From NCBI RefSeq assembly GCF_016097555.1, contig NC_054702.1:103244973-103308972 (forward strand): a DNA stretch of 64,000 bases, written 5' to 3'. The position numbers were made by a program, and so were the translations under genes. Source of the stretch: Gigantopelta aegis (taxonomy: Eukaryota > Mollusca > Gastropoda > Neomphalida > Peltospiridae). Shown here piece after piece: positions 30,226 to 43,140 of this stretch; within the stretch, counting starts at the first letter, position 1; each line of letters begins with the position of its first letter. A model generated the notes under the pieces. It had not been told where the DNA came from and ran no database searches. It saw only the letters and a program-made list of their open reading frames with translations.

Positions 30226-33200
30226 CCACACACACATCACACCAGTGATCCAGACCATTCTACACCCCTGAATTATCTAACATTTTGAAGATAATAATCG
30301 TCAATATTCAATGCATTTGATAATGAAATGGTAACCACACTCATTTGGCTGGTATAGTGTATTTGGTCATTCTAACTATTTCATTCAATGGTACAAAAAA
30401 GATTATCCCAAATGAAAATTTCCTCATAGCAAAAGGCACTACTTGACCACTAGTCCAATAAGTGTGCAACATTTCATGAAGTTATCTTGAACAGTTTTGG
30501 AGTTGCGCTCTGGAAACGGTGAATGAAATGGTGAATTTGGTCATTCTAGCCATGGTTTCCAAGGTCACAGAAAAACATAATATAAAAAAAAATAAAAACT
30601 CCTTTATATAGCAAATGACACTATTAGACCACTAGACTGATGTATACATTATTTTGAATGGTTTTGGAGTTGTGCTCTGAAAACCCTGTCAGATGTAATG
30701 ATGCCCATACGGATGAACAGAATGACGGAGCCTGTTGATTGCAGGAGATAAATGTCCCCTGCTTATAGCTAACTACATTACTGACTGCCTCCTACAAATT
30801 AATTAAATGGCAAATTTACTCATAGCCATCTTCTTCTAGGTTATTTTTCTTCCCTATTTGGAGAACTATACAATGGTGTAAAGACATTTGTTTTGACACA
30901 TATTTACATTTTACCCCACCAGGTTCTCCACAATGTTCTAATTAATATGTTCAAGACTAGAAAAATCTAAAGTTTAAGAAAATAACTACCAACCCCATTA
31001 AGGCAGTAGTCTCCAGTTAAAAACTCTCTAATGAGTTGTTTGTCAGTGGTCGTTCCTAGTGTCGGTACAGGATCGGGTTTTTTCGGAATTACAATGGTCT
31101 TCTTTACCCCATCTGGGAGAGTTGTCTCCACTTTAAACTCTATTCCCTATAAACGAAAAATCATGTTACATGATGAGGAATTTTAAAGTCAAATAAGGAT
31201 AACATAGTATTAATGATTCTGAGAAATAAAATTTAAAAAATATCTTTATCTAGGGCACAATATTAAATTTAATTTCACACAAACTGCCAGTCGGTTAAAA
31301 TATGCAAATATCATTCAGATAACCGAGTATTTGGTCACATAGGTGAAAAATTACATGAACCAAGTTCCAGTTATCCAGGATTTTGAAATATTGCCCCCAT
31401 CCTTATACTTTACATTATGTGGTTTTAAAGTCATTGACCATAGTCGTTCGAATGGTAGCAGGTGAAGATATTCGTTGAGTATTACTGCTGCCATCATCAT
31501 CATCACCTACGTTTCATGCTTACAGTTATATTTCTCTCATCCTCAGGTACATGGGACAGAGCTATACCATAAAAGAAAGCTATGAAACAAATTTTTATTC
31601 CACATATGGGATATCACATGCTTGCGTTTAAACAAGACATCGTTGGTAATAATATGAGGTCATATTAATGTGAGATGGTGACATGAGACAAAGTGCTTCT
31701 GAATGTAGTAGCTCAAAATGCATACATGTATGTTCAAAATTCAGCGGGTGTATTTAAGATAATAATTATCTTTCAGTGGTGGCAGCTGTTTGAGAAAAGT
31801 AAGTTCTGTATCTACAATACACATAAAAATTATAAGACTCCATCATATGCGGTCAAGTGGGATAAAAAAAGTACACCTGAGGTGGTTGAGATTTCGACCT
31901 GGGACAAGGCTTGCAGAGTCCCTTGGTCTAAATTGTCACCACCGAGGGTGTACTTTTTCTATCCCACATGACTGCATATGATGCGAGTATTTTTCTATCA
32001 TTCATTTGGTAAATAAACCATTGTTTTACACAAAGAGACAAAGATGGCAGAACAAGTAACTTTTTTATTTGTCCATTTTATCATAAATAAACTACACTAT
32101 CATATTTGCTGTGTTTGTTGCAAGTATTAAATAAAATTTAACACTACAAATTAACAAGATAGCTTTTATAATGAATGTTTTAATAACAAAATATTAATTT
32201 AAAACTCTGGATTTGCCAAAATTGATCATTTAAACAATGAGTTATAAGTAATGTGTACTTTAACGATACAAATACTGTAAAAAGGAAAAAATAACTAGGG
32301 TCAGTGTGTTTTGGAGCCAATTTCACAAAACATAAATTTACGAATGCAAATTAGCAGTTATACCTATCGTACATTGATGTATTTGACATCTATTTGACAC
32401 AGAAAATTACATCATTACAGAATATGGAGCACTGAAAGGACAAAACAAACTGACAACATTTCAAACTATACAAGTTGTACTATTAGTAGTAATGCTAACT
32501 GTGGTTTATTCGTAGGTTCACATTTACATGCACAATTAGGCTTACGATGTTTTGTAAAAATATTACTGGTCTGGTTGTGTACCTGTGTTTCTATTTGATC
32601 AGCCAGAGTTTCCTCTTGAATGAATGTGTGCAGCTGTCTCGGTTTAGGTGGTGATCCGTCCAGAGCGTGACACTGAATCTGACTCACCGGGGGATTCTTC
32701 GGTCTGGACAAAGAGAAGGAATGCCTTTCACAATACTATTATAGCTTATTGTCACACAAATTGGTCATAGGTCTAGAGTGTTTCAAAGTAAAATAGAATA
32801 AAATAAAAAAAATAAAAAATTATAAATCTTGTGATCTGAATATAAAAGAAAATTCTGCTATCAAAACATTTCAAAGTCTTTTACGTGTATTTCTACAGAG
32901 AAAGGATGTCTACCTATACACCACATGTGGGAAAAGAACAGAGACAGACAAAATAGCATAAAATGAAATCAAGATACTTTCATCTCTTTCTTTTTTTTAA
33001 ACCTCCACATGCTATTTCGATTGTTGAACCATAATGTTTAATTTTTTGTTGGTATCGTTGGTATACAGTAAAGTACTCTTATAACGAACAGCAAGGGACC
33101 AGACACATTGGTTTGTTATAGCAGTAGTTCGTTATACACATTTGCACAAGTTAGCCATTTTTAAACACAAGAATTAGTGGGGTTTTAAAAAAATATTTCA

Positions 33201-36200
33201 TTTATTATCACCAATATCAGTACAGTAATTTTGGATGCATTGTCGTTAATGCTACTGACTGATGAGATACAAATATGATAAACAAATTATGATCGGTTCA
33301 CTGTATACTGTTCACTACTTTACACTGAAATTCACAATTTTGACAAACAAATTGGTTCATTTTAACACTTAATTTGCTATACATAGTTTGTTCTATACAT
33401 TAAAGTTTATTAATACTATATAGGGGGAAAATGGGACTTTACAATCAGTTCGTTCTAACCATAGTTTGTTGTAAGCGTGTTTGTTCAAAAAGTACTTTAC
33501 CGTATTTACACAGATATTTACATGTTTAAGATTTCTTTTTTTAGTTATCCTTTCTTTGACACCCTTTAACACTACAATTGTGGTGTCATTAAACATTCTT
33601 TCATGGACTAAAATGTTTCTTTTGGGGGTTTTAATGAAATATTTATTCCGATCTACAAAACACATAACACATGCATATTAAAATGTTCATAATGAATGTA
33701 ATATTAATTAAGTGAGCTGGACCTGAAGTCTGGGTGAGCACAGAGTACGGCCGTGAGTATGATGACCTCATACTCGCACGTGGACATCTCCTTGAGCTGG
33801 TAGATCTCGCCGTGACCCTCAGGCTGACACACGTACAGGATGCGAGCCTTGCGTGGCTCTTTCGTCAAGTCACACGGCGTGCCGCTGGTCATGTTCACCT
33901 CATAGTACGGCAGTGAGATGCCATCAATTTTACGAACTTTTACCTGAAAATAAAAATAACAAAACTATGCTAATGTAGGTTAACTGAATACAAAATTATT
34001 ACAATGTTCAAAATAAAAAGGAATCTGAATGACATATTTGGGATGTTGATTTTTTTTTAGCTTTTTATTTGATTTCAGGCTTTTTTGCATAAAATATATT
34101 TAGATTGAATTGTCTGTAGCCCAGAGGCAAAGCGCTCACCTAATGCACTATTGGTCTAAGATTAATCCCCATTAGTGGGCCCATTAGGCTATTTCCCATT
34201 CTAGTCAGTGCACAATGACTGGTATGTCAAAGGCCATGGTATGTGCTATCCTGATGGAACATATAAAAGATCCCTTGTTAATAATGGGAAAATGTAGCAA
34301 GTTTCCTCTCCAAGACTATATGTCAAATTTTCCAAATGTTTGACATTCAACAGCCAATGATAATTAAATCAATGTGCTCTAGTGGTGTCATTAAAACAAA
34401 CTTTAAACTTTGATTTGAAATGCTGAAAATTGGTATAAAGTTTTCTACTTTTTAAAGATCATTTCAGCTTTTATTTTTAAATGGGCATCACATCCCTGAA
34501 CATGTACCTGTATAATAACACAGAGAATCCCAATGCAGCACAAAGGAATCGTAAATATTAAAACATAATGCTTAACAGCATGCAAAATCTGAAGTCTTGA
34601 CAACTGTATTAAGAATCAAAAGCAGCATTAAAAGATACCAACCTCACTCTCGTATTTATTTTTGCCATCACTTGACTCTTCAGCTAAAGCAAAACAAAAA
34701 AAAGCATTTACATCAATTCACAAACTGACAATGAAAAGGTCCAGTCTTTTAGATAAAGCACACTTTCAATAGCTACCCAGTTTCAGTCATCAGAGATCTT
34801 CATATTATTATGAATAATTGCTAGCATATAAATATTTGCCATAAAAATGAACACATTTTTCCAACTAGTTTCATCACTTAATTGCTTGTAACCTTTTCAA
34901 TATTTTTCTTATGATTCTAGTTTTACATAAAGAATATTTATACTTACTATAACACACATTTTAATGACTAAAATAACAAACAAAAACAAAAAACATCATT
35001 AAAATAAATATTTTATCTTAAATATGGAAATAAATTAATTCCATAAAATGTATAAATTACTGTAACATGTTACATTAAAGGGTATACAAAATAAAACAAA
35101 ACCTACCATTTGCTTTTTCTAATGATTCTAAACTAACAAGTCCTAGGAAATATTCTTGAAGCTTTGGTTTCTGCAAAATAAAAGTAAAATGGTATTTAAT
35201 GCTATTAAATATATTTCGACACCCAGTTGTCTTTTTGAAAGATGAAGTTAGTTGTATGAATGCCTCTCTTAATCAGGATTGTGGGCAATGGCTTTAACAT
35301 ACACTCCGAAATTCACCATGACCTTTTTAAATTTGCAAGGCTTTTTCTGCTATCATCAACATATATTCAGACCTGTCAACCCTCCTGGATTCCGCGGGAG
35401 ACTCCCGGTATTTGATCAAGTCTCCCGCGGGAAAAACATTTCTCCCGGTAAATCATTATTTTCTAAGCATAAATTAAAAATTCAAGCTACAGCGGCTGTG
35501 TATTGACATTCAGTGTTGCCATATATAAAACTATCCAATTTAGTCCTAATAACACCTCTGACTCGTAAAATGTCTTCCCACTGGATTACATAACGCAAAG
35601 TTCTATGGCTGGAAGTGCCAGAGTAGACAGCGAACGCATGCATCAATACACACGATGTCAAAATCACATGTCAAAGCAAGACAACAGAAAGACCAATTAG
35701 CTGTATAAACAATATTTGTATGAATTAGATTTGTAGGTTTGTGCAGTAAAATGTTAGTAACAAGAGTACACTTCAAGGGATTATTTTCCGGTATTATTTT
35801 AATAGGTTCCAGTATATTTCACACGATGTGAGTAATGAGCTTTTACTTATGATTAGTAGAAATTATTAGTGGAAATACAATGTTTATTGCATGGTTATAG
35901 TGATTTTAAATAAGTACAACGCCACTGTACCGTATTGTAGTCAAAACTGAATATTAATTTATAAGATTTAGGCCTACCGGGTATATAAATTTGTCTTGGG
36001 TCTACTTTTCATGAAACAAATAACGATGATGCAACCTGTAAGTGTAATACCATAAATGTACTAATTAATGTTTAAATTTGTTAGTGTTAAGATTTTTGGA
36101 TAAAAGAGTTATTTTTAAAAATATGTATTAAATTATAATATTATTTAAAAATAATTAAAACAAAATTTAATATATATATAATTTTTTTTTTTTTTTAATT

Positions 36201-39200
36201 TGAGGTTGACAAGTATACATGACATTATGTAGTGTTCATATAACTTATTGTAGTACTTTTTAAAAAGTTGTGTTAAATCGTGTGCAGTTAAAAAATCTCC
36301 TGTTTTTTAACAAAATCTCCTTTTTCAAAACACACCTCCTGCTTTCTCTTGACTAAAGGTTGACAGGTCTGCATATATTACAATGTTATGATACAAATAG
36401 CCTATCTGCTTGACAATGTATTATATAAATGGGGTAAAGAATTTCAGCGACTGGTAATTTTCCATGACTTTCCATAACCAGTATGAACCCTGCTAATCAG
36501 TATGCCTATTCATTAAAACAATGTAGCCAGTGTTTGTATTTTGTAATAGTATTAACTGAGATTTTACTGTATACCAGTAATAATTACTTGTAAAATGTTT
36601 CATAAATTTATTTATTTTTCTTAGTCTCACCTGACCTTGGTCTTTGGTTTCATGATACTGTCTTAAATGTTTCCCATGACACAGTTCATAGGTCCAATAA
36701 CTTTCCACCTGGAACAAACAAGAGAATCCATTTAAAAGTGAAGAATTAAATAGTATTCTATTGGTTTACGTTACAGTCATACATTTTCAGGCGCGTGTGC
36801 AGGGAATTGTGTAGAGGGATCTAGACTGTTGCAAGCAAGGTCATGCTCCCTCAGAAAACACATTAAAAAAAGAATATTGCCTTGTACAGGGAGGGAGGGG
36901 GGGGGGGGGGTGACCCCCATATACGCCTGATTTTGTCATCCAATGTTAACAGATGATCATCAACAGAATTAAGGATGATTTTAGACCACATTTTCAACAA
37001 TAAACTATTTCCCACAACATATTTTTTTTATGTCATTACTTTAGCATAAGCTTACATCTGCTATTTACTATAATTGTGGTTTATATATTTTTGGTAACGA
37101 AAGTTTGTCTCCGACTAACATGTTCACTAGCACATCATCTAGTCATGCAAAAGAAATAAAAACCATCAACTGCCTAAATGTTAAATGTCTTTCATTCACA
37201 ATCTGCTGTTGTGAATCAGTAAACCTATTCATACACCCGAGTTCAGTTACACCAGCTGTATCATGGACAATGCCAAGACAATGTTTTTGGTTTTCAATTT
37301 AAATCTTGCATAGTGCAAAACCTAAGTTGGTGAACTTTTAAGCAGAGCATCCATAATTTAAATCTTGCATAGTGCAAAACCTAAGTTGGTGAACTGTTAA
37401 GCAGGGCATCCATTCGTAAGTGGTTCGTGGTACGTGTCCGTGTCCACATCCATATCCGCATAAAAAGTAAAGTTTGTTTTGTTTAACAACATCACTAGAG
37501 CACATTGATTTATTAATCATCGACTGTTTGATTTCAAACATTTGGTAATTCTGACACATAGTCATCAGAGGAAACCCGCTACCGGTACATATTTCCAAGA
37601 GCAGCAAGGGATCTTTTATATGCACTTTCCCACAGACAGGAAAGCACATACCATGGTCTTTGATATACCAGTTGTGGTGCACTAGCTGGAACAAGAAATA
37701 GCCCAAAGGGCCCACCGATAGGGATCAATCCTAGACTGACCATGCATCAGGCAAACGCTTAACACTGGGCTACGCCCCTCCCTGTCCGTATCCGTATAAG
37801 TGCATGCATGAAACAAACATCCATATTTGAGTGAAATGGCCAAAATAGCTTCTGTGTCCATCCATGTCCATCCGAAACTGTAAACCGTGCAATTCCCCAT
37901 GGAAGCACATGCAGACACAGATGTGGGACTGATCAATGGATTCTTCTCTATCTTTTCTCCATACAGAATCCACTTTTTCACTGACACACACATGTACGAA
38001 GTACGGCTGGATGACCTGCATTTATGTGTCAACATGAAGAAACATTCTGAAAATGATCACAACAAGTGCTGTATTAGTACACTGAAATATTTTACCCTGT
38101 AAGAGCAGGTAGTCTGTGTAAACAGTGTTTTCATTAGCTCAAATGCTGTTGGTCCATGGTATCTTTTTCTGGCTTCCTATGAAAACAAAGAAAATAGTCA
38201 CATACACATACTTTCATTGCAGCCAATTGCTCATAAAAGTTTAAAAAATTAAATACTATCCAATCTATGGGAAAGGTGTATATACTCTCACCCTGTTGAG
38301 TCCGGGTCTCTATGAAGTTGCGATTACCCCATTTTTAAAAAGTAATATGCCACCTACTGTTTGTTTATGTTTCCAGTCTCACGGTTACATGGGCAGACAG
38401 TCTACCAGCCAAGAAATGTTAAGTATATTCTTTTTTTGGTGAGATTTACCTTCGAAATTCTTAATTGTTTTACATCTGAATCAAAATAGGGCAAATACAC
38501 ATGACCCGTATGTTCTTTAAAATACTTGTGGCTTTCGTAATATATGGTGATTAAGCACAAAATATATGGCAAACAGGGAAAGCGTCGTCTGCATGTGCAT
38601 GCTTATATTTACATATTAGTGAGTGACATCAGTAAAAGTGAGAGGTCACATGCCAATAGATTTTCTATGGAATCAAATAATTATGAGCTAAACATTTTGA
38701 AAACCTAAACTAGGATGTAGTTCAGTATTGAATTTTACATTAAAAATGTGATTATTACTACAATATGTATAGTCAGTATAACATTTGAATAAATATTAAA
38801 ATGAAATGTTCTTATATTTTGTGCTGCTATACTTGAAAATACTAAATAACATGAAACAATATGTTCAGTGAGTGGAGGGGTAGGCCTATTGTAAACACAT
38901 ACATATGGGCTTTTAATTGTATGAATTCCATAGATGTTTTTTAACCATATGTCTGACGCCATATAACCGTAAATAAAATGTGTTGAGTGCGTCGTTAAAT
39001 AAAACTTTTTTTTTTTTTTTTCCATAGATGTTTTTGCATTGTTAGTTCAAGTAACATTTAAGAGGTTTCTTATACTGATAATTATAATACAATTGCAAAG
39101 CAGTTTTAAAATGTGAAATTATTAAGTACCACGAATCAACAGGGACCCGTGATACATAAAAAATAATTTGCTGTCAATAGACAGGACTAATACTTTTAAA

Positions 39201-40634
39201 TTGTATGGCACACTCAGATTTATCTTTTTTATTTTTCTGGACCATACCCATCCCAGACCAATTTTCAAAGAAAACATTCCCATCTGAATCTCAAAATTTA
39301 CATCTTTTTATTTGCTAATGAAAACAGGTTTCTAATTTTAAGTAAATAATGCACAATTTTTTATTACTAGTTAATAGTCATATGGATGTTAAGTAAAACT
39401 ACATATTAGTAAAACCCCTCTAAACTGTAGACTCAGTAAAAAGTCTAGTTTTCAGAGGAATTCAATTTAATATTTAAAAATGGACAGAGAAAAATGTCTC
39501 ATTTTGAGTGAATTCCAGTTTACATGGTTTAGGGGATTTCACTGTACCGGTGTATACGCATAACTGTATTTATATTGCTAGTTATCAAATACTGACCTCT
39601 TTGGTTTCCATAGTTTCTGGCAAAATACACTTGTATTTTTCATTATTAGTTGTTGTCATTACCATCTGGTTTTCATCTACATCCTGAAACACAGTAACAC
39701 AAATATTATTTAAGTAAACAGAATATTACATGACTAAAGTGTATTTTAATAACCTGTATTTATGATTATGAATGGATCTGAACTTGCAGGGGACACTATT
39801 TTAAAATCTTCAGTAACAAGAAATCAGTTCACATGATTTTCACTTACGAAACTGATTGATCAGTAATGATAATTATATTTATGTAACTGGTGAGATACAA
39901 TTTGACTACTAATGTGCTATGCAGTTAGTGTCTACAAATCAGTCTTAAACAGTTCAATGTTCTGGTTAAATACATATATGTGTAGTGTATGTATTAGTGA
40001 TTAAAATGTGAATTTTTTTTTTATTAGTGTTCAACCTTGAACATCATCAATGTAAACACTCATGTATTTAATGTCAAACATAGGATTATTGTTGTACTAG
40101 AGCAAGAAATCCTTGCCTACTAGCTTATAGGCAAAAGTCCTGTTTTTGTTATATATAATGTTGTCTCCGATGGTAGAAAGCAATCATAACTGTTCAAATG
40201 TCCATCTAGCTCTCACATGGCAGAGTACTTAGGCTATATGCATGTTGGCTACAATCTCTCTGATTGTTTGTTGTTGTGTAAATTTACAAATTTCCCTTCC
40301 GAGTGGCAGGAGATCTGAATATTCATAATTTGGTTGTAAATTGTTAAATACACCCACACATTGCAGTGAAGAAATGACATTACAATTTCAATTTGCTGTC
40401 TCAGTATCTGTCATTACGTTAAGTTACAATTTCAATTTGCTGTCTATCACTGACATTACAATTTCAATTTGCTGTCTTATTATTATTATTATTATTCACC
40501 TTAATTATTTCGAGGGGGCCTGCCCAGTTTATCATAAACAACTGGCTGTCCATAAAAGGGTCAATATTTCCTCCATACACGTTTAACGCCACCGTTAGAC
40601 AAGTATAAATGCATATATTGAAAAAGAAAGACAT
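27096..40634 (-). CDS. ERLEC1: Endoplasmic reticulum lectin 1 (ERLEC1/XTP3-B), 14 coding exons, complete
   Basis: ER-lumenal lectin that recognises trimmed N-glycans and, in vertebrates, works with the HRD1-SEL1L complex in ER-associated degradation. Exons from 5' to 3' (high to low): 40634-40500, 39683-39597, 38176-38096, 36708-36631, 35170-35107, 34683-34643, 33943-33723, 32703-32583, 31146-30994, 29956-29897, 29228-29119, 28624-28547, 27632-27554, 27170-27096. Sum 1383 nt, 460 aa (human 483); all junctions GT-AG and in frame. Residues 1-21 ([21 protein letters not shown]) look like a signal peptide. First MRH domain, about residues 95-235: [20 protein letters not shown], then [33 protein letters not shown]. 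Second MRH domain, about 322-450: [50 protein letters not shown] and ESPIFCGLL. There is no ER-retention tail, as in the family. Introns hold SINEs, a hAT-like element and a pogo-like MITE. Confidence 0.96.
28853..29056 (-). mobile_element. SINE, decayed, mixed features
   Basis: CATGGTTAAGGACCATATAG and GAGAGGAAACC (SINE-B-like) run into CTTTTATATGTAGCATCCCA, GTGGAGCACTGGCTGGGACG and AGAAATAGCCCAACGGGGAT (SINE-A-like). In ERLEC1 intron 11, just downstream of exon 11. Confidence 0.7.
30189..30237. repeat. (CA)n microsatellite
   Basis: About 49 bp of CA units, one interruption (ATCC). In ERLEC1 intron 9. Confidence 0.95.
31826..31993. mobile_element. Fold-back MITE
   Basis: ACTCCATCATATGCGGTCAA then GTGGGATAAAAAAAGTACAC at the left pairs with GTGTACTTTTTCTATCCCAC then ATGACTGCATATGATGCGAG at the right; arms of roughly 60 bp, loop about 45 bp. 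A single related arm (TTTTTTATCCCACATGACTG) is at 24310-24350 in PTGR2 intron 6. In ERLEC1 intron 8. Confidence 0.7.
33066..33502. mobile_element. pogo/Tigger-like MITE, 437 bp
   Basis: The left end CAGTAAAGTACTCTTATAAC follows TA (33064-33065). The right end, inverted, reads CGGTAAAGTACTTTTTGAAC and precedes TA (33503-33504). CAGTA termini followed by 'ttataacgaac', repeated inside as TTCGTTATA and TTCGTTCTA, are typical of non-autonomous pogo-group elements. In ERLEC1 intron 7. Confidence 0.7.
34116..34406 (+). mobile_element. SINE-A, full-length
   Basis: GTAGCCCAGAGGCAAAGCGC head, TGGGCCCATTAGGCTATTTC, ACATATAAAAGATCCCTTG and tail TGTGCTCTAGTGGTGTCATT. Antisense in ERLEC1 intron 6. Confidence 0.85.
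35368..36371. mobile_element. hAT-like non-autonomous element, 1.0 kb
   Basis: Terminal inverted repeat CAGACCTGTCAACC at both ends (35368-35381; inverted at 36358-36371), flanked by the perfect 8-bp direct repeat CATATATT (35360-35367 and 36372-36379). CAG termini with an 8-bp target duplication are the hAT signature; P-type elements also make 8-bp duplications. Subterminal TCTCCCG/TCTCCTG words recur at both ends. No transposase. In ERLEC1 intron 4. Confidence 0.85.
36789..36929. mobile_element. Short dispersed repeat with internal poly-G tract (copy 2)
   Basis: CAGGCGCGTGTGCAGGGAAT, ATCTAGACTGTTGC, GGTCATGCTCCCTCAGAAAA, a run of about 14 G at 36897-36910, GTGACCCCCATATACGCCTG. The order matches 4606-4766 and the ends are mutually inverted. 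In ERLEC1 intron 3. Confidence 0.5.
37296..37413. repeat. Tandem duplication, 2 x 59 bp
   Basis: AATTTAAATCTTGCATAGTG ... GCAGAGCATCCAT is followed directly by a second, nearly identical unit. In ERLEC1 intron 3. Confidence 0.9.
37469..37782 (-). mobile_element. SINE-A, full-length
   Basis: Tail-first on plus (AGTTTGTTTTGTTTAACAAC, ATCACTAGAGCACATTG), then GGGATCTTTTATATGCAC, and the head complement ending ACACTGGGCTACGCCCCTCC. Flanked by similar ATCCGYATAA words, a possible target duplication. In ERLEC1 intron 3, same strand as the gene. Confidence 0.85.
38936..39020 (+). mobile_element. SINE-B, 5'-truncated, with A/T tail and target duplication
   Basis: Only the last ~70 bp of SINE-B (ACCATATGTCTGACGCCATA ... 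AGTGCGTCGTTAAATAAAAC) followed by a T run. Flanked by TCCATAGATGTTTTT on both sides (38928-38942 and 39021-39035), a clear LINE-type insertion duplication. In ERLEC1 intron 2. Confidence 0.8.
39982..40235. repeat. Dispersed repeat, copy 1 (partner 47510-47750)
   Basis: Shares with the partner GTATTAGTGATTAA, TCAAACATAGGATT, TTGCCTAC and GTCCATCTAGCTCTC...CAGAGTACT in order, about 240 bp. Class unknown. In ERLEC1 intron 1. Confidence 0.6.
40380..40475. repeat. Short tandem repeat, 3 units
   Basis: TTACAATTTCAATTTGCTGT is present three times with variable spacers, in ERLEC1 intron 1, 25 bp from the exon 1 donor; an ATT microsatellite follows. Confidence 0.85.
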
Positions 40635-40982
40635 TATGGTAATGCGCAGTGTTAATCCTGTACTTCAGTCAGTACAGATCTTCAGTTATTGGGAATTATT
40701 TAGCCATTGACGTGTATGACAATCCTTGGTTTTCATATGGCAACCATGATTGTAGTTCTGCAGTGAAAGAAAGGGTTGGGGGGGGGGGGATCTTACAAAA
40801 CTGTAACCTGTATGACTATCCGGACAACATTGCAAAATCGCGACCGGATTTGCTATTAAAGATTCAATCACTGAATCATTGTTCATTCAAACCGTTTGTT
40901 GTTTTTTTTATTTCATGTAATGAACTTCGTGTTATTTAGCACAAGCCCTATTCTGTGTTTACATATATAAAGGTAGAAAGTT

Positions 40983-41268
40983 AAGTTTGTTTTGTCTAAC
41001 GACACCGCTTGAGCACATTAATTATTTAATCATTGGCGATTTTGGAAACCCGCTACATTTGTCCAGTAGTAGCAGGGGGTATTTTATATGCACCATCCCA
41101 CAGACAGAATAGCACATACCACGGTATTTGATATACCAGTCGCGGGGCATTGGCTGGAACAAGAATTAGCCCAATGGTCCCACCAACGGGGATCGATTCC
41201 AGGCCGACCGCACATCAAGCGAGCATTTTAGGCCTACCACTGCCAGCATTGGGCCATATCCCGCACCT
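40983..41268 (-). mobile_element. SINE-A, full-length
   Basis: AAGTTTGTTTTGTCTAACGA at the left, TTTTATATGCACCATCCCAC in the middle, and the head complement ending GGGCCATATCCCGCACC. It lies upstream of ERLEC1, in the divergent intergenic region. Confidence 0.85.
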
Positions 41269-41572
41269 TGAACTTGTAGAGAGCACATGGTTTTAAAAAC
41301 TGTAAATTTTCGACAATCAAGATGTCCCATAGTAACACCAGTGGTGGACGAAATACATTTCTTAACAAAATCCCCCTCAAATGTAACCCTTAGAAATATA
41401 GTATACACAAAAATAGAAATACACTGTCCAGATTTTACCAGCTTAACTGACTTGGAAATTTTTTTTTTTCCTCCTAGACTGCTGTCACGGGGATTCTATA
41501 ATACCCGTAACTGAATAAAACACGATTGTCCAAATCTCTCTCCTAACTGTATACATATCTGTTAGATCTCTC

Positions 41573-42661
41573 TGTAACGGGCGGTATACCCTAATGTGGC
41601 TCGTCTAGGTATGATCAGAGATACGATCTTATATAAAGTATATATTATTATAGCACGTTTAGTTCACTAGAAAACACAACAAAAACACAATACACTCTGG
41701 AATCTGTATTAACCTACGCTGACAAATGTACTGCCGCAGTAGTTAATTAATAACAACAATAATAACAACCCAGAACTGATCACTTAATTAGTTAATCTCT
41801 AGGTGTCTAGTTTATACAATATGCTAATCACTTCACCGTGACACAACACCCACACGTGTGATAATTGAGAAACGCTTCCAGGGGAACTTAATTAATAAAG
41901 GAATTACAGCTCTATTCCTAACTGGTTAATTTTTAATTAACCCTAACTACTCATTCAGTAACCTTGTAACACAGAATTAATACTGGTACCTATCACAATA
42001 AAGACAATAACCTACAGTTTACCTAGGTCTTCTAGGATGATTGGCTAAGCTTTATATTACCAAATACTCGTATAATGTTAGAACAAAAAGTCTACGATTT
42101 ACTTCGTCAGATGACCGAAGACACTGTCTAAAGAATATTGGTATAATACAGTATTAAAATATTTAAAGTCACATCAATCACATCAAGGTTATACAACAGA
42201 GCAGAAATAATATATTTACCAAAGTCCGGACGGACAACGTTCCCCCGGGATACCTTCCTATGGTTCTCCTAGATATCTCTAAACCCTAGCTATTTATTCA
42301 AAACTCTCAGAGACAGCGAATATCGCCTGGGGGTACAACGCGGTACCTCACCTATCATCTGATATTCCACCTCTCCCAGAGTCGGTATATTTTTCTCTGA
42401 TCGTCAGACTGGCTGTCGCCATCGTCGCCAAATCACGGTTGTAAAAACCGCACTCGCGGAGGTATTACGTAACTACTCGCCACATGGCCTCCCCACCTGC
42501 GCTGGGTGTGTATTAGAAGTACAGCTCGATGACCGTCTTCGCAGAAGTATTACGTAACAAGTTGCCCACCTGACTAAGTGCAATTTGGAACTGCACACGG
42601 CCTTCTAAAACAATTAATATCGCCACAGGCGAAAACAAAATTAAGAGCATGTACCGTCACA
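41573..42661 (-). mobile_element. Probable solo LTR (Ty3/Gypsy-like kin), about 1.1 kb
   Basis: The block starts TGTAACGGGCGG and ends CCGTCACA, so on the minus strand it runs TGTGACGG...CCGTTACA, the TG...CA inverted termini of an LTR. On the minus strand an AATAAA (in TTTGAATAAATAGC, about 42290) lies in the interior, and the word TATTACGTAAC is repeated. No internal coding region and no second LTR are seen, so it is a fossil left by recombination. I find no clean flanking duplication, so the class is uncertain. Confidence 0.45.
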
Positions 42662-42984
42662 ACTGCCAAGCTTACATATTACCAATAGTTGAGCAGGCAT
42701 ATTACGAAATGATTTTACACAGACAAACAGAACTTTCCAGATCCTACCTCAGTATAAGCAGTATAGTTTTTATTAATTATTATGAAACCATCTAAATTAT
42801 ATACAACATTGTGTGCCATTATTCACTTAAAATCTATACATGTCTGTATATAAAGAAATAAAATATAAAGAAATAAAATTGAAATTGGATTAATTACTTA
42901 TTTCATTCATTCATTTATACTTATTTTTAAGGTTCAAGCACGCTATATTGGACACGCTTCAGGTATTAGGACTGTCTATCCAGG

Positions 42985-43140
42985 ACAGTGGTTAGTGAGA
43001 GAGAAGTCAGTGTCATGGCCTTACAGCTACCCATTGAGTCGTTAAACTAACCCTGGGTGGGAGCTGGTTCCGGGATGCGAACCCAGTACGTAACAACCTT
43101 AGGTCCGATGGCTTTACTACCACACCACCGAGACCGGTCG
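42985..43140 (-). mobile_element. SINE-B-related head fragment
   Basis: CTACCCATTGAGTCGTTAAA, GCGAACCCAGTACGTAACAA and CACACCACCGAGACCGGTCG resemble the reverse complement of the SINE-B head (box-B-like GGGTTCGCATCCC on minus), though diverged. Confidence 0.6.

Noticed and set aside
30001-30288. Open frame with a His-Thr run
   Set aside because: Produced by the CA microsatellite in ERLEC1 intron 9.
33704-33916. Plus-strand open frame opposite ERLEC1 exon 7
   Set aside because: Shadow of the minus-strand coding exon, which carries conserved MRH-domain sequence.
37338-38035. Overlapping minus-strand open frames up to 125 codons
   Set aside because: Largely SINE-A sequence and the 59-bp tandem duplication inside ERLEC1 intron 3.
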